From NCBI RefSeq assembly GCF_007858475.1, contig NZ_VIGX01000003.1:310001-374000 (forward strand): a stretch of DNA of 64,000 nt. The letters are read 5' to 3'. A program made the position numbers and the translations under genes. This DNA is from Tsukamurella conjunctivitidis (GTDB taxonomy: Bacteria; Actinomycetota; Actinomycetes; Mycobacteriales; Mycobacteriaceae). Below the pieces are notes generated by a model. It was not told the origin of the DNA and made no database searches. It worked only from the letters and a program-made list of their open reading frames with translations. Positions 55,275 to 64,000 of the stretch are shown here, piece by piece (positions within the stretch are counted from its first letter, which is position 1; the number at the start of each line of letters is the position of its first letter).

Positions 55275-56788
55275 CCGAACCCACCCTGTTCATCGACGGC
55301 GCCTGGCGCCACAGCGAGAGCGGCGGAACCCGCACGATCGTCTGCCCCGCCGACGGCACCGAGGTCGGCATCGTCGACGAGGCGACCCCGGCCGACACCG
55401 AGGCCGCGATCGCCGCGGCCCGCCGCGCCTTCGACACCGGCCCGTGGCCGCACATCCCCGCCGCCGAGCGCGGCGATCTACTGCTCGCCGTCGCCGACGC
55501 CCTCGACCGCCGCCGCGACGAGTTCGCCCGCGCGGAGACGCTCGACACCGGCAAGCGCCTGTACGAGTCGGAGCTCGACATGGCCGACATCGCCGCCTGC
55601 TTCCGCTACTTCGGCAAGCTCGCCGGTCAGGAGAGCGGCCGTATCGTCGACGCCGGGTCGGCGGACGTCGCCTCGCAGATCGTGTACGAGCCCGTGGGCG
55701 TGTGCGGGATGATCACTCCCTGGAACTACCCCCTGTTGCAGGCGGCGTGGAAGGTCGCGCCGGCGCTGGCCGCCGGAGACACCTTCGTGCTCAAACCCTC
55801 CGAGCTGACGCCGCACACCTCGATCCTGCTGATGAAGGTGCTCCAGGAGGTCGGCCTGCCCGCGGGCGTCGCCAACCTCGTGCTCGGCGCGGGTGCGCAG
55901 GCGGGCGCGCCGCTCTCCACCCATCCGGACGTGGATCTCGTGTCCTTCACCGGCGGACTGGTGACCGGCCGGATCATCGCCGCGAACGCCGCCGGCACCG
56001 TCAAGAAGGTCGCACTCGAGCTGGGCGGCAAGAACCCCAACGTGATCTTCGCCGACAGCTGCGCCACGCCGGAGGGCCTGGCCGCGGCCGTCGACAACGC
56101 CCTCAACGCCGCCTTCCTGCACTCCGGACAGGTGTGCTCGGCGGGTGCGCGGCTCGTGATCGAGGAGTCGGTGCACGACGTCTTCGTCGACGAGCTGGTG
56201 CGCCGCGCCGAGGGGATCCGCCAGGGTCTCCCCTACGCCGAGGGCACGGAAACGGGGCCGCTGATCTCCGCGGCGCACCGGGACAAGGTGCACGCCTACG
56301 TCGAGAAGGCGCGCGAGGACGGCGCGATCGTCCGCACGGGCGGCGCCTTCGCCACGGGCGATCAGGGGTCCGGCGCGCTCGACGCCGGCTACTTCTACCT
56401 CCCGACGGTGCTGGACCGCTGCGATCCGTCGATGGCCTGCGTGCACGACGAGGCCTTCGGGCCGACCGTCACCGTCGAGACCTTCACCACGGAGGACGAG
56501 GCCGTGTCGATCGCCAACGACACGGAGTACGGGCTGGCGGGCGCTGTGTGGTCGGCGGACGGCGGCCGCGCCAAGCGCGTGGCGCGGCGGCTGCGGCACG
56601 GCACCGTCTGGATCAACGACTTCGGGCCGTACCTCCCCCAAGCCGAGTGGGGTGGTTTCGGCGCCTCGGGCATCGGGCGTGAGCTCGGGCCCACGGGCCT
56701 CGGCGAATACCTCGAGGCCAAGCACGTCTACGAGAACCTGCGGCCGTCCGTCACCGGGTGGTTCGCCGAGCGGAAGGACGAGAAGTGA
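55271..56788 (+). CDS. betB: Betaine-aldehyde dehydrogenase
   Basis: 505 aa NAD(P)-dependent ALDH. Conserved parts are GMITPWNYPLLQAAWKVAPALAAG (catalytic Asn), VALELGGKNPNVIFADS (general-base Glu) and SGQVCSAGARLVIEES (nucleophilic Cys). The ending KHVYENL and the operon place it in betaine synthesis, oxidising betaine aldehyde to glycine betaine. Overlaps betT and betA by four bases each. Confidence 0.94.
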   Translation: MTEPTLFIDGAWRHSESGGTRTIVCPADGTEVGIVDEATPADTEAAIAAARRAFDTGPWPHIPAAERGDLLLAVADALDRRRDEFARAETLDTGKRLYESELDMADIAACFRYFGKLAGQESGRIVDAGSADVASQIVYEPVGVCGMITPWNYPLLQAAWKVAPALAAGDTFVLKPSELTPHTSILLMKVLQEVGLPAGVANLVLGAGAQAGAPLSTHPDVDLVSFTGGLVTGRIIAANAAGTVKKVALELGGKNPNVIFADSCATPEGLAAAVDNALNAAFLHSGQVCSAGARLVIEESVHDVFVDELVRRAEGIRQGLPYAEGTETGPLISAAHRDKVHAYVEKAREDGAIVRTGGAFATGDQGSGALDAGYFYLPTVLDRCDPSMACVHDEAFGPTVTVETFTTEDEAVSIANDTEYGLAGAVWSADGGRAKRVARRLRHGTVWINDFGPYLPQAEWGGFGASGIGRELGPTGLGEYLEAKHVYENLRPSVTGWFAERKDEK

Positions 56789-58353
56789 GCAGCGAGACCT
56801 TCGATTACGTGGTGGTGGGCGCCGGTTCCGCCGGGGCGGCCGTCGCCGCCCGCCTCTCCGAGGACCCGGCGGTGACGGTCTGCCTGCTGGAGGCCGGACC
56901 GTCCGACGTGGGCGACGACGCGATCCTGCAACTGGACCGCTGGATGGAGCTGCTCGAATCCGGTTACGACTGGGACTACCCCATCGAGCCGCAGGAGAAC
57001 GGCAACTCCTTCATGCGGCACGCCCGCGCGAAGGTGTTGGGCGGCTGTAGTTCCCACAACAGCTGCATCGCCTTCTGGGCGCCCCGCGAGGACCTGGACT
57101 CGTGGGAGCACGATCACGGCGCCACCGGCTGGGGCGCGGATTCGGTGTACCGCCTGTACCCGACGATCGAGAGCAACGACGCCCCCGGCGACCACCACGG
57201 GCGATCCGGACCGGTGCACATCATGACCGTGCCGCCGAACGATCCGTGCGGCGTCGCGCTGCTCGACGCCTGCGAGGAGGTCGGCATCCCCCGCGCGGAG
57301 TTCAACTCCGGGACCACGGTCACCAACGGCGCCAACTTCTTCCAGATCAACCGTCGCGCCGACGGGACGCGGTCCTCCTCGTCGGTGAGCTACCTGCACC
57401 CGATCCTGGACCGGGAGAACCTGACCATCCGTACCGGCGCGTGGGCCAAGCGCGTCGTCTTCGACACCTCCGGCGATCTGCCGCGTGCCACCGGCGTGGA
57501 CATCACGGACAACGCCTTCGGGCGCACCACCTTCGTCGAGGCGCGCCGCGAGGTGATCGTGAGCGCGGGCGCGATCGACTCGCCGAAGCTGCTGATGCTC
57601 TCGGGGATCGGGCCCGCGGATCACCTGCGGGAGACCGGCATCGACGTCCTCGTCGACTCGCCGGGTGTGGGCGCGCACCTGCAGGATCACCCGGAGGGCG
57701 TGATCGGCTTCGAGACCTCGCGGCCGATGGTGCGCGAATCCACGCAGTGGTGGGAGATCGGGATCTTCACCCCCACTGAGTACGGCCTGGACCGGCCGGA
57801 CCTGATGATGCACTACGGCAGCGTGCCCTTCGACATGCACACGGTGCGGCAGGGCTACCCCACCGCGGAGAACACCTTCTGCCTCACGCCGAACGTCACG
57901 CACGCGCGCTCGCGCGGCACCGTCCGGCTGCGGACCCGCGATTTCCGGGACAAGCCCAAGGTCGATCCGCGGTACTTCACCGATCCCGAGGGACACGACC
58001 TCAAGGTCATGATCGCCGGGATCCGGAAGGCGCGCGAGATCGCGGAGGCGGGCCCGCTGAAGGACTGGATCGAGCGGGAGCTCTACCCCGGCCCCGGGGC
58101 GCAGACCGACGCCGAACTGGCCGACTACATCCGACGCACGCACAACACCGTCTACCACCCGGCGGGCACGGTGCGGATGGGCGCCGTCGACGACCCGATG
58201 TCGCCGCTGGACCCGGAACTGCGGGTCAAGGGCACCGCGGGACTGCGGGTGGCGGACGCCTCCGTCTTCCCCGAGCACACCACGGTGAACCCGAACATCA
58301 CCGTGATGCTCGTGGGCGAGCGCTGCGCCGAACTGGTGACCGCGAGCCGCTGA
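56785..58353 (+). CDS. betA: Choline dehydrogenase/oxidase (GMC flavoprotein)
   Basis: 522 aa, GTG start. FAD-binding YVVVGAGSAGAAVAARLSED, ARAKVLGGCSSHNSCIAFWAP (the flavin-linked region), SAGAIDSPKLLMLSGIGPADHL and the catalytic tail TVYHPAGTVRMG...NPNITVMLVGER. It oxidises choline to betaine aldehyde. Actinobacterial GMC enzymes with this GGCSSHN motif are close to choline oxidase (CodA), which uses oxygen directly, so either electron acceptor is possible. Confidence 0.92.
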   Translation: MSSETFDYVVVGAGSAGAAVAARLSEDPAVTVCLLEAGPSDVGDDAILQLDRWMELLESGYDWDYPIEPQENGNSFMRHARAKVLGGCSSHNSCIAFWAPREDLDSWEHDHGATGWGADSVYRLYPTIESNDAPGDHHGRSGPVHIMTVPPNDPCGVALLDACEEVGIPRAEFNSGTTVTNGANFFQINRRADGTRSSSSVSYLHPILDRENLTIRTGAWAKRVVFDTSGDLPRATGVDITDNAFGRTTFVEARREVIVSAGAIDSPKLLMLSGIGPADHLRETGIDVLVDSPGVGAHLQDHPEGVIGFETSRPMVRESTQWWEIGIFTPTEYGLDRPDLMMHYGSVPFDMHTVRQGYPTAENTFCLTPNVTHARSRGTVRLRTRDFRDKPKVDPRYFTDPEGHDLKVMIAGIRKAREIAEAGPLKDWIERELYPGPGAQTDAELADYIRRTHNTVYHPAGTVRMGAVDDPMSPLDPELRVKGTAGLRVADASVFPEHTTVNPNITVMLVGERCAELVTASR

Positions 58354-58368
58354 CCGTCCCGCTCCGGA

Positions 58369-59331
58369 TCAGCGCGCGGCCAGACGGGCCGGGAGGCCGA
58401 AGGCCTCGAACCGGTCCGCCTGATCGAGGCACGTGGTCACCCGGGTGACACGGGCGCCGTCGGATTCGACGACGACGAGGGCGAACGGGACCATCCCGTC
58501 CTCGTCGCCCGGCGCGTACTGACCGAACGCGGGTGCGCCGTTCGCGGTCGTCGGGACGAGGCGGTGCCCGACGCAGGCGTCACCCCCCGCGAACATCGCG
58601 GCGTAGTCCTCGGCGCCGCGGAGCCAGAAGGCGACGGGCGGCATGGAGAAGACCACGTCCTCCGCCAACAGCGCGGCCAGGCCGGCGGCATCGTGCCGCT
58701 CGAAGGCGCGCACGAAGCCGTCGAGCAGCCGGGTGTCCACCTCGCCCGCCGGAACATCCGACGGTGCCGGGGCCGCACCGGCGAGAACCTTCCGGGCGCG
58801 CTGCAGCGACGAGTGCGCCGCCGCCGCGCTGATCCCCAGGATCGCCGCGGTCTCGGCGGCGCTGTGCCGGTACACGTCGCGCAGCACGAGCACGGCGCGC
58901 TGGGGCGGCGTCAGGTGCTGCAGCGCCGCGACGAAGGCCATCCGGATCGTCTCGTGCCGCTCGGCGGCCGCCGCCGGATCGGACTCCGCGGTGTCGGGCA
59001 GCGGCGTCACCCAACTCCCGGGAGGCAGCTCGGCGAAGGCCTGCTCTCCGGCTCCGCCCCGCTCGGACAGGTCGGTCGGCAGTGCTCGGCGCGCGGCGGC
59101 GCGGAGCAGATCGATGCAGTAGCGCGACGCGATCGCGTACGCCCAGGTCCGGACGCTCGCGCGGGCGGGGTCGTAGCCGTCCCGCGCGCGCCACAGCCGC
59201 AGCAGCACCTCCTGCGCGGCGTCCTCCGCGCCGGCCCCGTCACCGATCATCCGGTAGCAGTGGCGGACCAGCTCGGGCCGCAGGTCACCGAGGACGCTCT
59301 CATCGATCACCGCGTCGTCGATCACCGCCAC
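58369..59331 (-). CDS. ECF sigma factor with C-terminal SnoaL-like domain (SigG type)
   Basis: 320 aa. Sigma region 2 (ELVRHCYRMIGDGAGAEDAAQEVLLRLWRARDGYDPARASVRTWAYAIASRYCIDLLR) and region 4 (HLTPPQRAVLVLRDVYRHSAAETAAILGISAAAAHSSLQRARKVL), followed by a SnoaL-like domain (FVRAFERHDAAGLAALLAEDVVFSMPP). Sigma factors of this kind have no separate anti-sigma; the extra domain probably controls activity. Seven bases downstream of a DinB-fold gene on the same strand. Confidence 0.92.
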   Translation of the reverse strand: MAVIDDAVIDESVLGDLRPELVRHCYRMIGDGAGAEDAAQEVLLRLWRARDGYDPARASVRTWAYAIASRYCIDLLRAAARRALPTDLSERGGAGEQAFAELPPGSWVTPLPDTAESDPAAAAERHETIRMAFVAALQHLTPPQRAVLVLRDVYRHSAAETAAILGISAAAAHSSLQRARKVLAGAAPAPSDVPAGEVDTRLLDGFVRAFERHDAAGLAALLAEDVVFSMPPVAFWLRGAEDYAAMFAGGDACVGHRLVPTTANGAPAFGQYAPGDEDGMVPFALVVVESDGARVTRVTTCLDQADRFEAFGLPARLAAR

Positions 59332-59338
59332 GGGGCGA

Positions 59339-59950
59339 TCATCCCACGGCGTCGCGCGTCGGGACCGGGTGTCGGCCGGTCGCGATCAGCACGATGGTGA
59401 GTGTCGGGAGCGGGACATCTGTGGGGCCGTCACCGAGGACGAGATCGGAGTCGTCCGCCGTGAGCCGCAGCCCGTCGAGGTCGACGCCGAAGAAGGCGAG
59501 CCCCTCGGGAGTCGACCCGGCGACCGTCGCCGCGAGGACCTCGGGCGCGGGCCCGGGCAGGCCGAGCGGGAGGGTGATGTCGAGGCCGTGGATCACCTCG
59601 TGCGCGAGGGCGCCCTGTGTCGCGCCGGGCCCGGGGGTCCACCGGCTCGCGACCCGGGCCTTCTGGATCGCCAGCAGCTCGGCGTCGGTGTACCGCGCGA
59701 CGTCGGCGCGGGCGGTGCGGTCGACGGCGACGTTCACGTCGCCGCCCGCAGCGGCGAGCGCCGCCCCGAACTCCTCCTGGGTCTGGGTGTCGGTCATGTT
59801 CAGGTGAGCGACCACCTCGCGGATGCGCCAGCCGGCGCAGAGCGAGTCGGCGGCCCATTGCGCTGGTGCGAGGCCGCCGAGCAGCGCGGCCATCCGGGTG
59901 CGCTCGGCGACGGTGGCGTCGTACAGATCGGTGTCGGTGAGGACGGTCAT
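59339..59950 (-). CDS. Mycothiol-dependent maleylpyruvate isomerase-family (DinB-fold) protein
   Basis: 203 aa. TLYDATVAERTRMAALLGGL-type start, SLCAGWRIREVVAHLNMTDTQT and GALAHEVIHGLDITLPLG supply the three His positions of the DinB/MDMPI metal site (H in AHLN, H in AHE, H in IHG). The family transfers or uses mycothiol in actinobacteria. First gene of a two-gene unit with the SigG-type factor. Substrate unknown. Confidence 0.85.
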   Translation of the reverse strand: MTVLTDTDLYDATVAERTRMAALLGGLAPAQWAADSLCAGWRIREVVAHLNMTDTQTQEEFGAALAAAGGDVNVAVDRTARADVARYTDAELLAIQKARVASRWTPGPGATQGALAHEVIHGLDITLPLGLPGPAPEVLAATVAGSTPEGLAFFGVDLDGLRLTADDSDLVLGDGPTDVPLPTLTIVLIATGRHPVPTRDAVG

Positions 59951-60055
59951 GATGGTCTCCTGTGCTCTGGTCGGTCGTCACAGGTGCATACGAGCGGGAC
60001 CGCCGGAATTCGTCGCGCGAGCGACTCGTCGTGGTCCGGGCCTATCCTGGGAGTC

Positions 60056-60670
60056 ATGGCGAACGACTTCACCCGCTTCGCGGCGGTGGCGGCCAAGCTC
60101 GCACGCGAGCACGGCCCGCGACTCGCGGCGCAGGTCGTGAACAGCCCTCCGGTCCGTGCGGGCCGCGAGGCGATCACCCAGGTGGTCACGCAGACGGTGA
60201 ACCAGGCGCTCGGCCTGGAGGCACCGTCGGAGCCCAAGGAGTTCACGCCCGGCAGGCCCGTGACCCGCACCTCCACACCCACGGCGCTCATGGCGCGCGG
60301 CGTCTTCTACGCCCCGCAGCTCGACGGCCAGGCCGACCCGGGGGAGATCGTCTGGACCTGGGTGGAGTTCGAGGAGACGACGGGGCCGAACGCGGGCCAG
60401 GGCAAGGACCGACCGGTGCTGGTCGTCGGGCGGTCGGTGAACAGCCTGCTCGGGCTGATGCTGTCCAGCCAGGAGCGGCACATGGGCGATCCGGACTGGG
60501 TCGGCATCGGCTCGGGGCCGTGGGACGCCGATCAGCGCCCCTCGTGGGTGCGGCTCGATCGGGTGCTCGACGTGCCGGAGGACGGGATCCGTCGCGAGGG
60601 TGCCGTCCTGGACCGCCGGCGTTTCGAGTCTGTCGCACAGCGCCTGCGGGACGATTACGGCTGGACCTGA
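60056..60670 (+). CDS. PemK/MazF-like protein of the Rv2405 type
   Basis: 204 aa. A helical N-terminus (FTRFAAVAAKLAREHGPRLAAQVV) is followed by a PemK-like barrel: DPGEIVWTWVEFEET, QGKDRPVLVVGRS, LLGLMLSSQ and SWVRLDRVLDVPEDGIRREGAVL. PemK/MazF toxins cut mRNA and share the GDIVW.. / RPVLVV pattern. No antitoxin gene is adjacent, and Rv2405 is a single conserved gene, so it may not be a toxin. Divergent from the DinB-fold gene. Confidence 0.8.
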   Translation: MANDFTRFAAVAAKLAREHGPRLAAQVVNSPPVRAGREAITQVVTQTVNQALGLEAPSEPKEFTPGRPVTRTSTPTALMARGVFYAPQLDGQADPGEIVWTWVEFEETTGPNAGQGKDRPVLVVGRSVNSLLGLMLSSQERHMGDPDWVGIGSGPWDADQRPSWVRLDRVLDVPEDGIRREGAVLDRRRFESVAQRLRDDYGWT

Positions 60671-60671
60671 G

Positions 60672-61079
60672 TCAGTCCACGACGGCTGCGACGGCCTCGA
60701 GTTCGACGAGCTGATCGTCGTAGCCGAGAACGGTGACGCCGAGGAGCGTACTGGGCACGTCGTGGTCACCGAAGGCAGTGCGAACGACGTCCCAGGCGGT
60801 GACGAGGTCGGACTGCGACGTGGACGCGACGAGGACGCGGGTGTGGAGCACGTCCTCGAGAGTCGCCCCGGCCGCCTCGAGGGCGATCACCAGGTTCTCG
60901 ACGCACCGCGCCGCCTGCGCGGCGTAGTCCCCCGCACCGACAGTCGCTCCGTCGAGGGCGAGAGGGCACGCGCCGGCCAGGAAGATCAGCCGGGCGTCGG
61001 CGGGTGCCGTCGCCGCATAGGCGTACTGGGCGACATCGCTCAGCGCGGACGAACGGATGAGACTCACCTGGCTCGGCAT
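60672..61079 (-). CDS. RidA/YjgF-family protein
   Basis: 135 aa. Family pattern: YAYAATAPADARLIFLAGACPLALDGATVGAGDYAAQAARCVENLVIALEAAGATLEDVLHTRVLVAS, with the Arg of TRVLV in the ligand-binding cleft, and the final LGVTVLGYDDQLVELEAVA. RidA proteins hydrolyse reactive enamine/imine intermediates from PLP enzymes. One base from the convergent PemK-like stop. Confidence 0.88.
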   Translation of the reverse strand: MPSQVSLIRSSALSDVAQYAYAATAPADARLIFLAGACPLALDGATVGAGDYAAQAARCVENLVIALEAAGATLEDVLHTRVLVASTSQSDLVTAWDVVRTAFGDHDVPSTLLGVTVLGYDDQLVELEAVAAVVD

Positions 61080-61099
61080 GCCCCGAGCCTGTCACACCG

Positions 61100-61786
61100 T
61101 CACCCGAGGATCGCCGCGACCTTCTGCGCGGTCTCCTTGGCGGAGCCCGGATTCTGGCCGGTGACGAGGTTCCCGTCGACCACCGTGTAGGACGTGAACG
61201 GCAGCTTGCCCTTCCGGTACAGCGCGCCACGCTCCTTACAGCGCTCCTCGGCGTTGTACGGAACGAGCTTGTCTACGCGGGCGAGAACCTCTTCCTGCCA
61301 GGCGAAACCTGTCATCTCCCGCCCCGCGATGAGGTACTCGCCGTTCGACAGCGTGGTGTCGAGCAGGCCGCAGTAGCCGTGGCAGACCGAGGAAACGACG
61401 TCGCCCCGCTCGTAGAGCTCCCGCGTGATCCGCTGCAGCCCTTCGCTGCCCGGGAAGTCGTACATCACGGCGTGGCCGCCGGTGAAGTAGATCGCGTCGA
61501 AGTCGGCGGAATCGACCTCTTCCGGGCTGAGCGTGTTCTCCAGGAGCTTCATCCGCTCGGGATCGGCGTGCCACGCCTTGGCGGTCCTGTCGTAGTTCGG
61601 GAACTTCAGCGACCGCGGTTCCAACGGCGACGCTCCCCCGGACGGACTGACGAGGACCTGTTCGTAGCCCTTCTCCTCGAAGACGTGCCAGGCGTGCGTG
61701 AGCTCCGAGAGCCACAGGCCCGTCTTGTGTGACGGGTCGTCGTACTGCCCGACGTTGGTGACGACGTTGAGGATCCGCTTCGACAT
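61100..61786 (-). CDS. DJ-1/PfpI-family protein, Hsp31-like
   Basis: 228 aa. The nucleophile elbow [13 protein letters not shown] carries Cys135-His136, with Glu28 (WLSELTHAW) completing the usual DJ-1 triad. The layout [19 protein letters not shown] and [23 protein letters not shown] resembles Hsp31/HchA-type glyoxalase III or deglycase. ATG 61784-61786 has a promoter with symmetric operator just upstream (61823-61855). Likely induced by an electrophile or oxidant sensor (inference). Confidence 0.87.
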   Translation of the reverse strand: MSKRILNVVTNVGQYDDPSHKTGLWLSELTHAWHVFEEKGYEQVLVSPSGGASPLEPRSLKFPNYDRTAKAWHADPERMKLLENTLSPEEVDSADFDAIYFTGGHAVMYDFPGSEGLQRITRELYERGDVVSSVCHGYCGLLDTTLSNGEYLIAGREMTGFAWQEEVLARVDKLVPYNAEERCKERGALYRKGKLPFTSYTVVDGNLVTGQNPGSAKETAQKVAAILG

Positions 61787-61822
61787 GGTGGCTCCTACCT
61801 GGAAGGATTGCGCTGTTGACAC

Positions 61823-61856
61823 TGCTTACATTAGCGCACTCAGGCTATGTAAGCAA
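61823..61856 (-). promoter_or_regulatory. Promoter with perfect 9-bp operator repeats for the DJ-1-type gene
   Basis: On the minus strand TTGCTT (61851-61856), a 17-base spacer and TAATGT (61828-61833). Inverted repeat arms TGCTTACAT (61823-61831) and ATGTAAGCA (61847-61855), separated by 15 bases, overlap the -10 and -35 elements respectively. This is the expected design of a repressor that blocks both promoter elements. Confidence 0.6.
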
Positions 61857-61880
61857 TGCACACATCGATGTCCGGCGCGG

Positions 61881-64000
61881 TCACGCCTCCAGATGGGCCC
61901 GCAGGAATCGCCCCGTGACACTCTCCGGGGCCGCCGCCACATCCTCCGGCGTCCCCTGCGCGACGACGGTGCCACCCGCGGCGCCGCCACCCGGCCCCAG
62001 GTCGATGACGTGGTCGGCGTTCGCGATCATGTCCAGATCGTGTTCGACGACCACGACCGTGGCGCCCCGCTCGACGAGCCGCTGCAGCACCTCGAGCAGC
62101 ACCCGGACGTCCCTCGGGTGCAGGCCGACGGAGGGCTCGTCGAGGACGAAGACCGCATCGGACTGATCACGGCCGAGCTCGCCCGCCAGCTTGAGTCGCT
62201 GCGCCTCGCCGCCGGAGAGGGCAGGGGTGGCCTCGCCGAGAGTGAGGTAACCCAGGCCGAGGTCGGCGAGGGTGCCCAGCTTCTTCGCGATCCGGGGCAC
62301 GGGCACGACGTCGGCCGCCTCGCGCACGCTGAGCGCCAACAGATCCGGGAGCGGGCGCCCCGCACCTTCCGGCGCCTCGGGCCAGCGCACCGCCGCGGCC
62401 TCGGGGGCGTACCGTCGGCCCAGGCAGGCCGGGCATTCGATGTCGACATCGGGCAGGAACTGCACGTCGAGCGAGACCTGGCCCGTGCCGTCGCACCGCG
62501 GGCAGCGCAGGGAGCCCGTGTTGTAGGAGAACGCGCCGGCCTTGAGTCCGGCAGCCTTCGCCGCCTCGGTCTTCGCGTACTCGCGCCGCAGGTCGTCGAG
62601 CACGCCGCTGTAGGTCGCGACGGTCGAGCGCACGTTGACGCCGATGGGCGTGGCGTCCACCAGGTTCACGCGACCGAGGCCCGGTGCGTCGAGGACGGTG
62701 ACGTGCGCGGGCAGGGTCTCGCCGGCCACCGCCGCGGCCAGGGCCGGTACGAGCCCCTCGAGGACCAGCGTCGACTTCCCGGACCCCGATACCCCGGTCA
62801 CCGCGGTCATCCGGCTCACGGGGAGGTCGACGGCGAGCGCGTGCACGGTGTGGATAGAGGCGGTCTCCAGGCGGATCCGGCCGTGCGCGAAGACCTCCGC
62901 GTCGGGCGTACGCGGCCTGGTGCGGACGGGCACGCGCCCGGCCAGGTAGGGGCCGAGCACGGATGCGTCGTAGCCCTCGATCTCCCCGACGGTGCCCTGC
63001 GCGACGAGTGTGCCGCCCTCCGCGCCCGAGCCGGGACCGATCTCGATGAGGTGCTCGGCCTCGCGCAGCACGTCCAGGTCGTGATCCACGACGACGACGG
63101 AGTTGCCGTCCCGCAACAGGTCCCGCACCACACCGATCAAGCCCTCGACGTTCGCGGGGTGCAACCCGACCGAGGGCTCGTCGAGCACGTACAGCACGCC
63201 GGTCGTCCGATTGCGGACCGCCCGCGCGAGTTGGACGCGCTGCCGCTCGCCGGTCGAGAGCGTGGAGCCCGCGCGATCCAGGCCCAGGTAGCCCAAGCCC
63301 AGCTCCCGGAGCCGCCGCGCGATGGAGTCCAGCGTGTCGACGAGGATCGCGGCCATCTCCCGCATGTCGCGCGGAAGCGGGTCGACGGTGCCGGACGCCC
63401 ACGCCACGACCTCGTCGAGCGTCATCGCGGTGACGTCGGCGAGCCCGAGATCACCGATGCGCGGCGTGCGGGCCTGCGGACTCAATCTCGTTCCGCCGCA
63501 GTCGGGGCAGACGCCCGCGTGCACGAATTTGGTGATCCGCCCGAGCCCCGCCTCGGTGGTCGCCTTGTCCAGCGCCTCCTGCACCGCGGCGTAGGCGTTG
63601 CGATAGGTGAAGTTGACCTCGAACAGCTTTCCGTTCTTGCTGGAGACCGCGACTTTCCGCTTCTCGGCGGGGCCGTGCAGCACGATCTCGCGCTCGGCAG
63701 CGGTGAGGTCCGCGTAGGGCACGTCGATCCGCACGCCGAGGTCCTCGACGACCTGCGGCATGAACGCGAACCCGAACATCGACCAGGGCGCGACGGCACC
63801 GTCGGCGATGGTCTTCGTGGGATCGGGCACGAGCGCGGCCCCGTCGATCTCGCGGACGGTGCCCGTCCCCGAGCAGGTGGGGCAGGCACCGTCGGAGTTG
63901 AACGCGAGGGCCTCCGCCCCCGGTGGGGCGAAGACGGCCGCGCAGACGGGACAGGTGAGGTCGAGACCGACGGCGACGTCGATGGTGGGATCGAGGTAGT
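61881..64000 (-). CDS. UvrA paralogue (excinuclease ATPase-like), 5' end outside window
   Basis: At least 706 aa visible. Two ABC modules with signatures [15 protein letters not shown] and [15 protein letters not shown], Walker [12 protein letters not shown] twice, and Walker [16 protein letters not shown] in the second half. Zinc-finger cysteines include CPVC..., [27 protein letters not shown] and CPACLGRRY. It is shorter than canonical UvrA (about 950-970 aa) and resembles class II UvrA-like proteins, some of which give self-resistance to DNA-binding drugs. Upstream of the DJ-1-type gene on the same strand. Confidence 0.9.
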   Translation of the reverse strand, partial: YLDPTIDVAVGLDLTCPVCAAVFAPPGAEALAFNSDGACPTCSGTGTVREIDGAALVPDPTKTIADGAVAPWSMFGFAFMPQVVEDLGVRIDVPYADLTAAEREIVLHGPAEKRKVAVSSKNGKLFEVNFTYRNAYAAVQEALDKATTEAGLGRITKFVHAGVCPDCGGTRLSPQARTPRIGDLGLADVTAMTLDEVVAWASGTVDPLPRDMREMAAILVDTLDSIARRLRELGLGYLGLDRAGSTLSTGERQRVQLARAVRNRTTGVLYVLDEPSVGLHPANVEGLIGVVRDLLRDGNSVVVVDHDLDVLREAEHLIEIGPGSGAEGGTLVAQGTVGEIEGYDASVLGPYLAGRVPVRTRPRTPDAEVFAHGRIRLETASIHTVHALAVDLPVSRMTAVTGVSGSGKSTLVLEGLVPALAAAVAGETLPAHVTVLDAPGLGRVNLVDATPIGVNVRSTVATYSGVLDDLRREYAKTEAAKAAGLKAGAFSYNTGSLRCPRCDGTGQVSLDVQFLPDVDIECPACLGRRYAPEAAAVRWPEAPEGAGRPLPDLLALSVREAADVVPVPRIAKKLGTLADLGLGYLTLGEATPALSGGEAQRLKLAGELGRDQSDAVFVLDEPSVGLHPRDVRVLLEVLQRLVERGATVVVVEHDLDMIANADHVIDLGPGGGAAGGTVVAQGTPEDVAAAPESVTGRFLRAHLEA

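Overview
The window is very GC-rich and has dense, mostly overlapping genes. It comes from a mycolic-acid actinobacterium (order Mycobacteriales). The gene order follows a large part of the Mycobacterium tuberculosis Rv2344c-Rv2405 neighbourhood: dgt, glyS/smtB-zur, the Rv2360c-type gene, uppS, recO, era, the Rv2365c and Rv2366c types, ybeY, phoH, rsmE, dnaJ2, hrcA, the Rv2375 type, hemW, nirA-cysH, cysA-cysW-cysT-subI, the GH15 enzyme, lepA and the Rv2405 type. An alkB-rubredoxin cluster, a choline-to-betaine operon and a GH38 mannosidase sit between these blocks, which suggests an environmental relative such as Tsukamurella, Gordonia or Rhodococcus. Tsukamurella is my best guess, but that is inference.

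Layout. 1-4.5 kb: dgt (cut by the window edge), a cold-shock protein, an LpqH-type lipoprotein, glyS, and the zinc regulators smtB and zur. 4.5-10.1 kb: alkane hydroxylase operon alkB-rubredoxin-rubredoxin-reductase-TetR, divergent from ohrR-ohr and an oxidoreductase. 10.1-25.3 kb: the conserved housekeeping block (prenyl synthase, recO, era, ybeY, phoH, rsmE, dnaJ2, hrcA, hemW), with a poorly known 526-aa protein and two SIMPL-domain proteins. 25.4-30.3 kb: assimilatory sulfate reduction (cysteine leader peptide, nirA, cysH, cysD, cysN), closed by a strong hairpin. 30.2-36.9 kb: Eis-type acetyltransferase, a DUF1707 protein, then the sulfate ABC importer with tiny membrane ORFs. 36.9-44.7 kb: GH15 trehalase-like enzyme, GH38 mannosidase, a miniature pyrophosphatase-like protein and an M3 peptidase. 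44.8-53.0 kb: small membrane proteins (one frameshifted), pentapeptide protein, FMN oxidoreductase, AlkZ-like protein, secreted and lipoprotein genes, CDF transporter, lepA and a GNAT. 53.1-58.4 kb: choline transport and oxidation to glycine betaine. 58.4-64 kb: ECF sigma factor with a DinB-fold enzyme, PemK-like protein, RidA, a DJ-1/Hsp31 protein and a UvrA paralogue cut by the right edge.

The sulfur genes form one pathway: SubI-CysTWA imports sulfate, CysDN activates it, CysH reduces APS and NirA reduces sulfite to sulfide. The alk genes form a complete electron chain from NAD(P)H through reductase and rubredoxin to the AlkB di-iron site. BetT, BetB and BetA make the osmoprotectant betaine.

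I saw no tRNA, rRNA, CRISPR array, insertion sequence or prophage, and no gene-free stretch longer than 300 bases. The most interesting non-coding or small signals are the cysteine leader region (25.37-25.61 kb), the perfect inverted repeat overlapping the DJ-1 promoter (61.82 kb), the alkB/ohrR palindrome (8.09 kb), the likely ATT start of smtB, and several tiny coupled ORFs.
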